From contig JADJTX010000003.1 of NCBI GenBank assembly GCA_016710985.1, forward strand, positions 186,001 to 250,000: a stretch of DNA of 64,000 bases, read 5' to 3'. Under the pieces are notes generated by a model. It saw nothing but the letters and a program-made list of their open reading frames with translations, was not told the DNA's origin and did not search any database. Positions 51,408 to 60,246 of the stretch are shown here, in pieces. Position 1 is the stretch's first letter. Each line of letters begins with the position of its first letter. The translations under genes and the position numbers were made by a program. Source of the DNA: Ignavibacteria bacterium. GTDB taxonomy: Bacteria; Bacteroidota; Ignavibacteria; Tepidaquicellales; Tepidaquicellaceae.

Positions 51408-53147
51408 ATGACAAAAAAAATAATTTTAATTTTAACTTTTCTCATCACGGGAATAAGTGTTTATTCGCAGGAAGCGGATACTAAATACTGGATATTTTTT
51501 AAAGACAAAGGTGAATTCAAGCCTGAGATGGAAATAGCTGCAGGCAGCGAAGCTTATGAAAAAGGAAAAGAACTTTTAAACGACAGGGCTGTAAAGAGAA
51601 GATTAAAAGTTTTGACCGAAGAAAATCTTATTAACTTCGGAGATCTGCCTCTTGAAGAAGGTTATACAGATGGCATTGAAAATACAGGTATTGATATAAT
51701 TGCGAAATCAAGATGGCTCAATGGAGTCAGCGCTTATCTTACCAAAAGCCAATTGGAAAAAGTAAAATCTCTTGATTATGTTTCCAGAATAAAAGTTGTA
51801 AATAAATTATACAAGCAGGAAATTGAATTAAGTCAAAATGAAAAGAGCTATTTATTAAAAAACGTTCAAAGCTACGGCAATTCGATAAAACAAATGGAAA
51901 TTGTGAACGTCCCTAAAGTTCATGATCTTAATATTACAGGTAAAGGAGTACTGATTGCAAGTTTTGATGACGGATTTGACTGGAGGAATCATGAAGCCCT
52001 GAAGAATTTAAAAGTGATTGACGAATATGATTTCATTAATAAAGATGAAAATACGTTTTATGAAAAAAAGCAAAAATATCCCGATGAAAAAAAACAGGGT
52101 TCACATGGAACAGCAACGCTATCAACCATGAGCGGCTACAAAGAGGGAAAGCTTATCGGTCCTGCTTTTGATTCGGAGATCATACTGGCAAAGACCGAAT
52201 ATGTTACAACAGAAACACCAATGGAAGAAGATTTTTTTCTTGAAGCCGCAGAATGGGCTGAAGCTAAAGGAGTTGACATCATAACCTGTTCTTTAATATA
52301 CAAAGGATTTGATGATCCGTATGAAAACAATTCTTATACTTACAATGATTTTAACGGTAAGACTGCAATAACGTCAATCGCAGCAGCACGATGCGCATAT
52401 CTCGGCATAGTCGTATGTCAGGCAATGGGAAATTATAATCAAACGACAGTTCCGTCCCTTGGTTCTGCTGCTGACGCTGATTCAATCATCTCAGTGGGAG
52501 CAATTACTTTTTCAGGAGATCCGGCTAGCTTTACTTCCAATGGTCCGACAAGTGACGGGCGTACAAAGCCGGATGTTGTGGCTCCGGGAGTTTATGTCTA
52601 TGCCGCAGTAGTAAAGGAAGTTTCAGGTAATGATTCAACTTACGAATATACAAGCGGTACATCTTTCTCCACACCGATCACTGCGGGTATAGCTGCTTTG
52701 ATCTTATCAGCTCATCCGGAGTTAACCCCGCTCGAAGTCAGAGATGCTTTAAGAAATACCGCAAGCCTTTCTAACAATCCAAATAATGTTCTTGGGTGGG
52801 GAACAGTCAATGCATACGATGCTGTGCTTTACAATGGGATGGCGTGGAGTAACAGTCCTGAATTTAAAATTTCAGAAAACGGAACAGAAGTTTCCACTTA
52901 TCTTGCTTCAAAAGATGTAATTGATCCTAACAGTGTAAAGTTTTTCTATTCCCTCGATGGGGGTTTAAATTATGAAAATCTAAAACTGAACTTAACTGAA
53001 CCAACCGGTGATCAGAATAATTCAGGTAAATATTCGGCTGTCCTGAAAAATATACCGGATGTGTACAAAACAAAATATTATTTCAGTGCTGAAGATTACA
53101 GTGGGGGGAAGTCGGTTTATCCAAAGGAAGTGTCTTCAACAAATTAG
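51408..53147 (+). CDS. Exported subtilisin-like serine protease (S8) without a visible sorting domain
   Basis: A protein of 579 residues starting at ATG 51408 (MTKKIILILTFLITGISVYSQ, a clean signal peptide); an in-frame GTG 48 bases earlier would add residues that spoil it. The catalytic residues are Asp in L-I-A-S-F-D-D-G-F-D-W, His in G-S-H-G-T-A-T and Ser in T-S-G-T-S-F-S-T-P-I-T-A-G, with the oxyanion Asn in Q-A-M-G-N-Y-N. A helical propeptide (about 60-160: NDRAVKRRLKVLTEEN, WLNGVSAYLTKSQL) resembles that of Bacteroidota S8 peptidases. Unlike the two other secreted enzymes here it ends (VSSTN) without a T9SS domain, so it is probably periplasmic or surface-associated by other means. Confidence 0.92.
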   Translation: MTKKIILILTFLITGISVYSQEADTKYWIFFKDKGEFKPEMEIAAGSEAYEKGKELLNDRAVKRRLKVLTEENLINFGDLPLEEGYTDGIENTGIDIIAKSRWLNGVSAYLTKSQLEKVKSLDYVSRIKVVNKLYKQEIELSQNEKSYLLKNVQSYGNSIKQMEIVNVPKVHDLNITGKGVLIASFDDGFDWRNHEALKNLKVIDEYDFINKDENTFYEKKQKYPDEKKQGSHGTATLSTMSGYKEGKLIGPAFDSEIILAKTEYVTTETPMEEDFFLEAAEWAEAKGVDIITCSLIYKGFDDPYENNSYTYNDFNGKTAITSIAAARCAYLGIVVCQAMGNYNQTTVPSLGSAADADSIISVGAITFSGDPASFTSNGPTSDGRTKPDVVAPGVYVYAAVVKEVSGNDSTYEYTSGTSFSTPITAGIAALILSAHPELTPLEVRDALRNTASLSNNPNNVLGWGTVNAYDAVLYNGMAWSNSPEFKISENGTEVSTYLASKDVIDPNSVKFFYSLDGGLNYENLKLNLTEPTGDQNNSGKYSAVLKNIPDVYKTKYYFSAEDYSGGKSVYPKEVSSTN

Positions 53148-53211
53148 AATGTTAACAGATTATTTATGAGATAAGAAATTGAACCTCTGAACCAATAAGC
53201 AGAAATATAAT

Positions 53212-53796
53212 TTACTCATATATTTCCCTCTCCACTATCTCACACAAAATATGCCCTGCTGTAATATGCCCTTCCTGTATTCTCTGTGTATTATACGATG
53301 GAATTAAAATATAGTAATCACATTCTTTTATTAACTTCCCTCCGTCTTTTCCGAGAAACCCAATCGTAATAATTTTTTTCTCTTTGGCTTTTGCAACTGC
53401 TTTAAGAATATTTGGTGAATTACCGCTTGTAGAAATGCAGATCAGTGCATCACCATCGTTACCAATCCCTTCGACATTTCGAGCAAATACATTTTCAAAC
53501 CCGATGTCATTTCCTCCTGCTGTTAAATTTGAAGTATCTGTAGTAAGTGCGATAGCTCCAATTGCCGGGCGGTCCAGGTCGTGAGAAAGGCGGATCATGA
53601 ATTCGGTTGCAAGGTGCTGTGAATCTGCAGCACTACCACCGTTTCCGATAAACATTATCTTCTTTCCCTTACGCACAACCTTCACTAACTCATCTGCAGC
53701 TCTGTTAATTTCGTCATAACACTTGTCAAGCATCAGCTGTTTCGTTGCTGCACTTTCTGTTAAAGATTCTTCTATGAATTTTTTTCTTTCAAACAT
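53212..53796 (-). CDS. gmhA: D-sedoheptulose 7-phosphate isomerase (phosphoheptose isomerase)
   Basis: A protein of 194 residues with a single SIS domain. It shows F-I-G-N-G-G-S-A-A-D-S-Q-H (GmhA signature), S-T-S-G-N-S-P-N and the Q-E-x-H motif (QRIQEGHITAGH), which gives the active-site Glu and His. The length and motifs match GmhA rather than other SIS isomerases. It converts sedoheptulose 7-phosphate to mannoheptose 7-phosphate at the start of ADP-heptose synthesis for the LPS inner core. It is downstream of waaA (KDO transferase) on the same strand, which fits an LPS context. Confidence 0.92.
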   Translation of the reverse strand: MFERKKFIEESLTESAATKQLMLDKCYDEINRAADELVKVVRKGKKIMFIGNGGSAADSQHLATEFMIRLSHDLDRPAIGAIALTTDTSNLTAGGNDIGFENVFARNVEGIGNDGDALICISTSGNSPNILKAVAKAKEKKIITIGFLGKDGGKLIKECDYYILIPSYNTQRIQEGHITAGHILCEIVEREIYE

Positions 53797-53865
53797 ATTT
53801 TAATAGTATTTTATTTTTTATCGACAATCATTGCAATAATAAATCAATGAAATCAGTAATATCCT

Positions 53866-55148
53866 TTAATCAGCGATCATATTTATTATTTTTTTTGCTA
53901 CTCCTATTTTATCTTCAAAAACCAATTTACATTTTTCTCCGGTCTCATCCCGGAGTTTTTTACTATTCAATATTTCCCTGAACGTTCTGTAAAACTGCTT
54001 TGTGTCAGTAATCAAAATACCGCACCCGGCCTGTATCAAAATTTCATCCTCATCTGAATTTTTTACGGCATTTGAAAATAAAACCGGCATGTTAAAAATA
54101 GCGGGTTCCAGAATATTATGAAGTCCTGTTTTAAATCCGCCTCCAACATAGCTTAGGTAAGCAAGTGAATATAATTTTGAAAGCAATCCGATTTTATCTA
54201 CAATGATAAAATTTTCGTTATTGTATTTATCAAGTTGTGAATAACGGATTGTACTGATATTAGAATATTTGCTTTCTATAACTTTTCGATCGCTTCTATC
54301 TTCGTTTCCTTTGGCTCGTGCGGAACAAGCAGAGTAAGCAGGGTTTTATCATACTCCAGAGATTTATCAATTGCAGGCAGAATGATATCCTCATCATCCT
54401 TCCATGAACTGCCCATTACAAATATTTTCCTGTCTTTATTAATATTACCGGGAAGTATTATATTTTCTCTTTTAAATTTCTTTACTGAATGATATACTCT
54501 TTCAAATTTTGAATCCCCGATCTTTACAATACTCACACCTGCCCCGCGTAATTTATTTTTATAATTACTCTCATCAAAATCATCTATCACGAAGATGTAA
54601 TCGATCATCCTATAAAGGTTTTTTTTAAAACTACTAACTACAGGAATGCTCCATGTTAAATCTTTTTCATCGTAGCGGGCATTTGCAAGCACAGTCTTTA
54701 TTTGACGTTTCTTTGACTCATAAAGCAGATTATACCAGAGATCGTACCGCATAAAAATAATTATGTCGGGTTTTATTATGTCAAGAAAATTTTTTTGCTT
54801 TGAAACAGAATCAAAAGGAATGTACGTCTTTATTACGTCAGTATAATTAATTTTCGAATTGTTATAGCCCGAAGGTGAGAAAAACGAAAGCACTATATCG
54901 TAATTTTTCTTTCTTAATTCATCTACAAGAGGCAATGCCTGCTGAAACTCACCGAGGGAAGATGAATGTATCAGCACTCTTTTGTTTTTATTCAAAACAG
55001 AAAGAGATTTATCCAGTACACTGAACAAATCTCTTCGTCTTGTAAAACCTTCTCTTACCTTTGAATTGAAAATAGAATAAATCCGGAACAGCACCCATAA
55101 GAACGGGATGCCAATTAAATTATAGATAACAAACCACAGAGTCCGCAT
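53866..55148 (-). CDS. waaA: 3-deoxy-D-manno-octulosonic acid transferase, frameshifted
   Basis: Two frames together give a protein of about 427 residues, the usual length of WaaA/KdtA. The N-terminal piece (from ATG 55148) has a membrane-anchor segment (about 5-22), the S-S-L-G-E-F-Q-Q-A-L-P-L motif with the catalytic Glu, and P-F-D-S-V. The C-terminal piece carries the G-G-G-F-K-T-G-L-H-N-I-L-E-P-A nucleotide-sugar motif and N-M-P-V-L. At the T4 run on the plus strand (54283-54286), one extra base turns E-K-L-stop into E-K-V-I-E-S-K-Y and opens the frame to the second piece. It adds KDO to lipid A precursors. It lies 10 bp downstream of frr. Confidence 0.88.
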
Positions 55149-55158
55149 GGCAATGGAA

Positions 55159-55716
55159 TTAAACTTCCATAATCTCTTTCTCTTTCAGAACTATAACATC
55201 TTCTATTTCCTTTATGTGTTTGTCTGTCAGCTTTTGTACGTCAGCCTCGGCCTGTTTCCTTTCATCTTCGGAAATGTGATCATCCTTTTCTGTTTTCTTT
55301 AAATGTTCAATTGAATCTCTTCTGATATTTCTTACAGCAATTTTACCGTCTTCCGCAAATTTCTTAACTAGTTTTACAATCTCTTTTCTTCTTTCTTCAT
55401 TAAGTGCTGGAATAGGGATTCTTATAAGTGTTCCGTCATTCGCCGGATTCAATCCTAAATTTGCTGAAATGACTGCTTTCTCAATAAGAGGCACAGCCGA
55501 CTTATCCCATGCTTGAATCGTAAGTGTATGATAGTCCGGAGTACTTATGTTTCCAAGCTGCACTAAAGGAGTTGGCGTTCCGTAATAGTCTACTTTTATT
55601 CCATCCAAAAGATTTGTAGTTGCTTTTCCGGTTCGTATCTTTGCCAGTTCCATCCTTACGTGGTCAACCGCTTTATTCATTTTTTCAGCTGAACCTTTTA
55701 ATATGTCTTTTACCAT
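55159..55716 (-). CDS. frr: Ribosome recycling factor
   Basis: A protein of 185 residues, the standard length. It has the three-helix domain and the beta domain: M-N-K-A-V-D-H-V-R-M-E-L-A-K-I-R-T-G-K-A, then D-Y-Y-G-T-P-T-P-L and N-P-A-N-D-G-T-L-I-R-I-P-I-P, and the R-R-D-S-I helix with the conserved lysines. RRF with EF-G splits the post-termination ribosome. It is the sixth gene of the rplM-rpsI-rpsB-tsf-pyrH-frr order, with a 27-bp gap to pyrH. Confidence 0.96.
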   Translation of the reverse strand: MVKDILKGSAEKMNKAVDHVRMELAKIRTGKATTNLLDGIKVDYYGTPTPLVQLGNISTPDYHTLTIQAWDKSAVPLIEKAVISANLGLNPANDGTLIRIPIPALNEERRKEIVKLVKKFAEDGKIAVRNIRRDSIEHLKKTEKDDHISEDERKQAEADVQKLTDKHIKEIEDVIVLKEKEIMEV

Positions 55717-55743
55717 ATTACTTTAAATTATTTTTTGAAAAAC

Positions 55744-56454
55744 TTAAGATATCAGGGTTCCGATGTTTTCACCGGTTACCAGCTTTCTTAAATTATCTTT
55801 TACATTCATGTTGAAAACTTTGATCGGAAGCTTATTTTCCTGACATAATGTAATGGCTGTTAGATCCATTACCCGAAGGTCTTTTTCAAGCACATCAAGA
55901 TAAGAAAGTTTTTTAAACATTTTTGCTTTTTTATTTTTCTCGGGATCACTGTCATATACACCGTCAACCCGGGTTCCTTTAATGATCACATCTGCTTTAA
56001 TTTCAATTCCTCTCAATGCCGCTGCAGTGTCAGTTGTAAAATACGGACTTCCGGTTCCTGATGAAAAAATTACTACTCTCTTTTTTTCAAGATGCCTCAC
56101 CGCTCTTCTCAATATTAACGGTTCAGCTATCTCATCCATCTTAATTGCTGACTGGATCCTGGTGTAAATTCCTCTTTTCTCAAGTGCATTTTGTAATGCC
56201 AATGAGTTTATGACCGTAGAAAGCATTCCCATCTGATCTCCTGTAACCCTGTCTATTCCCTGTTTGTGAGCTGATAATCCTCTGTAAATATTTCCGCCCC
56301 CAATGACTATTCCCGTTTCAATTCCTAGCTTCGTAACGGAATATACTTCCCCGGCAATACTTTCAAGAACATCTGAATCTATACCAAAGCTTTGGTTTCC
56401 CATGAGGGATTCACCGCTAAGCTTCAGTAAAATTCTTTTATACCTCTTTGCCAA
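55744..56454 (-). CDS. pyrH: UMP kinase
   Basis: A protein of 236 residues. It has L-K-L-S-G-E-S-L-M, G-I-V-I-G-G-G-N-I-Y-R-G, T-G-D-Q-M-G-M-L-S-T-V-I-N-S-L-A-L (uridylate site) and S-S-G-T-G-S-P-Y-F-T-T-D-T-A-A-A-L-R. It belongs to the amino-acid-kinase fold and makes UDP from UMP. The length is normal and the frame is open. The location between tsf and frr is conserved across bacteria. Confidence 0.96.
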   Translation of the reverse strand: MAKRYKRILLKLSGESLMGNQSFGIDSDVLESIAGEVYSVTKLGIETGIVIGGGNIYRGLSAHKQGIDRVTGDQMGMLSTVINSLALQNALEKRGIYTRIQSAIKMDEIAEPLILRRAVRHLEKKRVVIFSSGTGSPYFTTDTAAALRGIEIKADVIIKGTRVDGVYDSDPEKNKKAKMFKKLSYLDVLEKDLRVMDLTAITLCQENKLPIKVFNMNVKDNLRKLVTGENIGTLIS

Positions 56455-56480
56455 TATATGATAAAAATAAATTATTAATT

Positions 56481-57337
56481 TTAAGATGCACCTAACTGAA
56501 ATCTAACCATATCGACTACCTCAAGATTGTTGTTGTTCTTTTTGTTAAACTCGGCAATTAAATCTTTAATGGACTTTCCTGCTTCGTTAATGTATTCCTG
56601 TTCGAGAAGGCAATTATCCTGATAAAATCTTTCCACCTTGTTGTTGACAATTGTCTCAGCTATCTTATCCGGCTTATTTTCATTTTTTGCGACAGTTAAA
56701 TAAATTTCCTTCTCTTTATCAATAACTTCCTGGGATATACCGCTTCTGTCAATTGATTGTGGATTCATTGCAACTATCTGCATGGCTATGCTTTTTCCAA
56801 GCTTCTCTGAATCTTCATTAAGAGTGCCTTTCATTCCAATCAATGCTCCGAGCTTACTCCCGAAGTGGATATAATCAGCAACAAAGCCGTCTTTAACCTT
56901 TATCACTTTTGCTCTTTTTAATTCTGTTTTCTCTCCGACTTTTCCCATGATCTCGTCAATGGTTTCTTTTACCGTCAATCCGTTATCAATCTTAGATGAT
57001 AGTATTTTTCAGTATCATCAGAGTCAATCTCCAATGCCGTTTTCGCAATGTTTTCTGCAAATTTCTGAAATTCATCTCCTTTGGATACAAAATCAGTTTC
57101 ACAATTAACTTCTATAATGGCACCGCTTGTTTTATCATCTGATATTTTGGATTTAATGGCTCCTTCATTTGCAACTTTATCAGCTCTTTTTACAGCCATT
57201 GCTGCACCTTTTTTTCTCAAAACCTCAACTGCTTTTTCAATTTTGCCTTCAGCTTCAATAAGTGCTTTTTTGCAGTCATTAATTCCGGCGCCTGTTTTAT
57301 TTCTTAACTCTTTAATTAAGTCTAATGTAATTTCCAT
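56481..57337 (-). CDS. tsf: Translation elongation factor Ts, frameshifted
   Basis: Two frames together give about 285 residues, the usual length. The N-terminal piece (from ATG 57337) has the UBA-like domain: L-R-N-K-T-G-A-G-I-N-D-C-K-K-A-L, then E-G-A-I and V-N-C-E-T-D-F-V-S, which contacts EF-Tu. The second piece has I-G-x-K-[GA]-x-L and the conserved dimerisation and C-terminal domain (DKEKEIYLTVAKNENKPDKI, LLEQEYI). At the T5 run on the plus strand (57005-57009) an extra base joins E-K-I-L-S-S-K-I-D-N-G to L-T-V-K-E-T. EF-Ts is essential, so a real knock-out is improbable and a missing base in the data is the preferred reading. Confidence 0.92.
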
Positions 57338-57362
57338 TTAAAAAAATTATGTGTTTATTAAA

Positions 57363-58103
57363 TTAAGCATTTTCTAGTTTTTCTTTCATTTCCGCTGACT
57401 CATCTTCCTTTATTATCTTTGCAACATTGGTTCCTTCAATTGCCGCATCTGAAATTGCTTTCAAAATTATTTCAATTGATTTCACGGCATCATCATTAGC
57501 CGGAATTGGATAATCAACAAGATCAGGATCGCAGTTAGTATCTACTATTGCATAAACAGGAATATTCAATTTCTTTGCTTCGCTTATTGCAATGTGTTCT
57601 TTTTTAATGTCAACAACAAATATTGCTCCCGGTAATCTTGTCATATTCACGATACCATTCAAAACTTTTTCAAGCTTTTCACGGTCTCTTGATAATATTA
57701 ACCTTTCCTTTTTTACAAACTGATCGATTGTTCCGTCAGTTTCCATCTTTTGAATGTTTGTAAGTTTCTTAATACTCTTTCTTACAGTATTGAAATTTGT
57801 AAGCATTCCTCCGAGCCACCTTTCAGACACGTAGAAAGCACCGCATTTCTCAGCTTCATCTTTTACAATTTGCTTTGCCTGTTTTTTTGTTCCGACAAAT
57901 AAAATTTTCTTTCCCTCCGCTGAAATTTTAGATATTGAATTACAGGCTTCCACTAACAGATCCAATGTTTTTTTAAGATCTATTATGTGTATTCCGTTTC
58001 TTTCCATGAAAATATACTTCTTCATCTTAGGATCCCATCTTCGGGTAAGATGCCCGAAATGTGAACCTGCAAGTAGTAGATCTTCGATTTGTACTTTTGA
58101 CAA
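57363..58103 (-). CDS. rpsB: 30S ribosomal protein S2
   Basis: A protein of 246 residues starting at a TTG (58101-58103) with a strong Shine-Dalgarno (aggagg on the minus strand, about 8 bases before). Motifs: L-L-L-A-G-S-H-F-G-H-L-T-R-R-W-[ND]-P-K-M, I-H-I-I-D-L-K-K-T, F-V-G-T-K-K-Q, R-W-L-G-G-M-L-T-N, P-V-Y-A-I-V-D-T-N-C-D-P. The length is normal. It has a long 5' leader (240 bp) containing a perfect 16-bp palindrome (see separate entry). It is the first gene of the tsf-pyrH-frr set. Confidence 0.96.
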   Translation of the reverse strand: MSKVQIEDLLLAGSHFGHLTRRWDPKMKKYIFMERNGIHIIDLKKTLDLLVEACNSISKISAEGKKILFVGTKKQAKQIVKDEAEKCGAFYVSERWLGGMLTNFNTVRKSIKKLTNIQKMETDGTIDQFVKKERLILSRDREKLEKVLNGIVNMTRLPGAIFVVDIKKEHIAISEAKKLNIPVYAIVDTNCDPDLVDYPIPANDDAVKSIEIILKAISDAAIEGTNVAKIIKEDESAEMKEKLENA

Positions 58104-58150
58104 GATTTTATCCTCCTATTTTTTTAGAAAGTCTAACCTGCTCTTGAGAT

Positions 58151-58166
58151 ATTCATTCGAATGAAT
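58151..58166. promoter_or_regulatory. 16-bp palindrome in the rpsB leader
   Basis: A perfect palindrome attcattc-gaatgaat inside the 240-bp gap between rpsI and rpsB (58104-58342). It is flanked on both sides by gatatt-type words (gatattcattc ... gagatattc). It could be an operator or part of an r-protein leader structure that binds S2. The rest of the gap shows no gene. Confidence 0.4.
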
Positions 58167-58342
58167 GGAGATATTCTACGGTGTCCCGGAGAATTATTGA
58201 TTGGTATATCATCAATAAAGAGTTGACTTTTGTTTTTCTTCTACCCCTCTCATTTTTCATCTTACATCCCAGGCACTTGCCAAAGACACAGGTAAAATGA
58301 AATCAAGGAATATGTATTTTATATATTGTTATTAAAAAAATT

Positions 58343-58735
58343 TTATCTCTTTGAAAACTGGAATTTCTTTCTTGCTTTTGGCTGTCCGCATTTCTTTCTT
58401 TCAACTGCTCTTGGATCTCTTGTCATCAGCCCTTCTTTTCTTAATGTACTCTTGAGTTCTAAATTATTCTGTACCAAAGCTCTTGCTATGCCGAGTTTTA
58501 TTGCTCCTGCCTGACCCGTAAAACCACCGCCGCTTACAATAATATTTATGTCATAATTACCGAGAGTGTTAGTCGCTTTCAATGGATGGAGAACCTCTTC
58601 ATAAAGGTTCTGTGTCCGAAAATATTCTTTCGCGTCCTTTTTATTAATTTTAATTTCACCGTTACCTGATTTCATCAGAACTCTGGCAGTTGCGGTTTTT
58701 CTTCTTCCAACTTTTAATGTCGAATTTGTACTCAT
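58343..58735 (-). CDS. rpsI: 30S ribosomal protein S9
   Basis: A protein of 130 residues. It has G-R-R-K-T-A-T-A-R-V near the start, F-T-G-Q-A-G-A-I-K-L-G-I-A-R-A-L and the basic C-terminus L-M-T-R-D-P-R-A-V-E-R-K-K followed by C-G-Q-P-K-A-R-K-K-F-Q-F-S-K-R, the tail that reaches the P-site tRNA. The length is normal. It follows rplM with a 36-bp gap. Confidence 0.97.
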   Translation of the reverse strand: MSTNSTLKVGRRKTATARVLMKSGNGEIKINKKDAKEYFRTQNLYEEVLHPLKATNTLGNYDINIIVSGGGFTGQAGAIKLGIARALVQNNLELKSTLRKEGLMTRDPRAVERKKCGQPKARKKFQFSKR

Positions 58736-58771
58736 TTATTGATTAAATGGTTTATAATTATTTCTATTTGA

Positions 58772-59227
58772 TTAAACTTCAAGAACTAATGGATTCTGTG
58801 CTGAATGCGGATGTGATTCACCTTTATAAACTTTGAGCTTATTAATGAGCTTGTTTCCTAATTTTGTTTTAGGAAGCATTCTCTTTACAGCTAAAGTTAT
58901 GACTCTGTCAGGATGTTTTTCTATCATTTCTTTAAATGTTCTTCTCTTTTGGCCGCCCGGATAAAGTGAATGTGTTAAATACTCTTTTTGATCTGCTCTT
59001 TTTCCGGTCATCTTTATCTTTTCTGCATTTATTACTACAATCCAATCCCCCATGTCTGAATTGGGAGTATACTGAGGATTGTATTTCCCCCTGATTCTTT
59101 TAGCTACTTCACTGGCTAATCTCCCGAGAACTTTGCCGTCTGCATCGACAAGATGCCACTTATTCTGATTTTCGGGTCTTGTTGCAAACTTTGTGATTCT
59201 GTTGGTTTTTTTTATTCCGGCTTTCAT
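58772..59227 (-). CDS. rplM: 50S ribosomal protein L13
   Basis: A protein of 151 residues starting at ATG 59227 (MKAGIKKTNRITKFATRPEN). A longer in-frame reading to 59323 would add 32 residues with no family similarity, so I reject it. Motifs: W-H-L-V-D-A-D-G-K-V-L-G-R-L-A-S, G-D-W-I-V-V-I-N-A-E-K-I and the G-G-Q-K-R-R loop. It begins the rplM-rpsI pair. Confidence 0.95.
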   Translation of the reverse strand: MKAGIKKTNRITKFATRPENQNKWHLVDADGKVLGRLASEVAKRIRGKYNPQYTPNSDMGDWIVVINAEKIKMTGKRADQKEYLTHSLYPGGQKRRTFKEMIEKHPDRVITLAVKRMLPKTKLGNKLINKLKVYKGESHPHSAQNPLVLEV

Positions 59228-59348
59228 ATATAAATTTTGTTGAACTATTAAAATACGCTTTATCGTTTTTAAAATCAATGATAAGAGTTGTAAATTATTT
59301 ACTTTTTTAAAAATTCTTGTCAATACTTCAGAATTTTTTCTCCAATTG

Positions 59349-59435
59349 CGGAGAAGGAGGGATTCGAACCCTCGATAGAGTTACCCCTATAACGGTTTTC
59401 GAGACCGCCGCATTCGACCACTCTGCCACCTCTCC
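59349..59435 (-). tRNA. tRNA-Ser (anticodon CGA)
   Basis: An 87-nt class II tRNA. Acceptor GGAGAGG pairs with CTTCTCC, anticodon loop CTCGAAA with anticodon CGA (reads UCG), a long variable arm (about TATAGGGGTAACTCTA) and T arm GAGGG TTCGAAT CCCTC. Discriminator G; no CCA encoded. The first of two Ser tRNAs on this strand. Confidence 0.93.
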
Positions 59436-59544
59436 TCTGCCTATTTGAGAAAATAAGAATTCAAAATTACGAATTATAAATCCTCATTTTATCAGTTTAG
59501 CGTAAAGCCATTCCAATTCACGTGAATCTTGATAAAAAAATTAT

Positions 59545-59772
59545 TTATCTGTTGAAAATCGTATAAATTAAATTTGATGCAATTCCTACTATTATACCAA
59601 TTACTGCTGCGGTGCAGGCTGTTTTAGCTGACAAAGGTTCTTTGTCTTTCTTCATGAAATATATAATTGCACCGGCTAACGGAATACAAAACGACAAAAT
59701 TGTAAGCGGAGTACTCAGTTTGTCAGGCTCGGATTGTTGAATCGGCGGCTGAGGAGGTTGATTCTGATCCAT
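59545..59772 (-). CDS. Small membrane protein of unknown function
   Basis: A protein of 75 residues. The N-terminus is Pro/Gln rich (MDQNQPPQPPIQQSEPDKL), then two membrane segments (about 22-40 and 52-70) separated by K-K-D-K-E-P-L-S-A-K. This layout (disordered Pro-rich tail plus two segments) is common for small inner-membrane proteins in Bacteroidota and near DUF2085/DUF2752 genes, but no family is recognised. It lies 17 bp downstream of a DUF2085 gene on the same strand and is probably co-transcribed. Confidence 0.6.
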   Translation of the reverse strand: MDQNQPPQPPIQQSEPDKLSTPLTILSFCIPLAGAIIYFMKKDKEPLSAKTACTAAVIGIIVGIASNLIYTIFNR

Positions 59773-59789
59773 AGTGTTTTATGTTTAGT

Positions 59790-60134
59790 TTATAAAAAAT
59801 GATTAATTATAAAATAACCTAAAGACTTGCCTATGATAGAACAAATAGACATTTGACCTACTCCTGACATAATACCAGTGATTAATCTTAAAATATTATT
59901 ACTTTCACGTTTACAATAAGCCTGAGTCAACCCGTCTATAAATGTCGGAATAATCAGCATAAAAGAAAAAAGTAAATTTACATGAATCATATCTAAAGTA
60001 AAAAAAGGTAGTGAAAGATAACCAATATAAATACCTGTGCATCTTGCACATAGTGGAAATTGTCTGCCTTTAATAAAAAAAGAGCGGCTTGGAATTCTGT
60101 GACATGTTACAAGCTGAATATCCCCAATTTTCAT
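59790..60134 (-). CDS. DUF2085-family membrane protein, short form
   Basis: A protein of 114 residues with about three membrane segments. It has the same cysteine signature as the protein at 16853-17380: T-C-H-R-I-P-S-R-S-F near the start and L-C-A-R-C-T-G-I-Y-I-G-Y, forming a C-H...C-x-x-C site. It is shorter and lacks an N-terminal membrane segment, so the cysteines lie close to the start. Function unknown. It is flanked by two tRNA-Ser genes and pairs with the small membrane protein downstream. Confidence 0.82.
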   Translation of the reverse strand: MKIGDIQLVTCHRIPSRSFFIKGRQFPLCARCTGIYIGYLSLPFFTLDMIHVNLLFSFMLIIPTFIDGLTQAYCKRESNNILRLITGIMSGVGQMSICSIIGKSLGYFIINHFL

Positions 60135-60158
60135 TATATACGATGATTTACGATCCAG

Positions 60159-60246
60159 CAGAGAGTGAGGGATTCGAACCCTCGTAGAGCTTTTGACCCT
60201 AACACACTTTCCAGGCGTGCTCCTTCAACCACTCGGACAACTCTCT
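60159..60246 (-). tRNA. tRNA-Ser (anticodon GGA)
   Basis: An 88-nt class II tRNA. Acceptor AGAGAGT pairs with ACTCTCT, D arm TCCGAGTGG, anticodon stem CACGC/GTGTG with loop CTGGAAA, anticodon GGA (reads UCC/UCU), a long variable arm (TTAGGGTCAAAAGCTCTA) and T arm GAGGG TTCGAAT CCCTC. Discriminator G; no CCA encoded. Confidence 0.93.

Noticed and set aside
59228..59323. N-terminal extension of L13
   Set aside because: The 32 extra residues show no similarity to L13 and would delay the conserved start; ATG 59227 fits.
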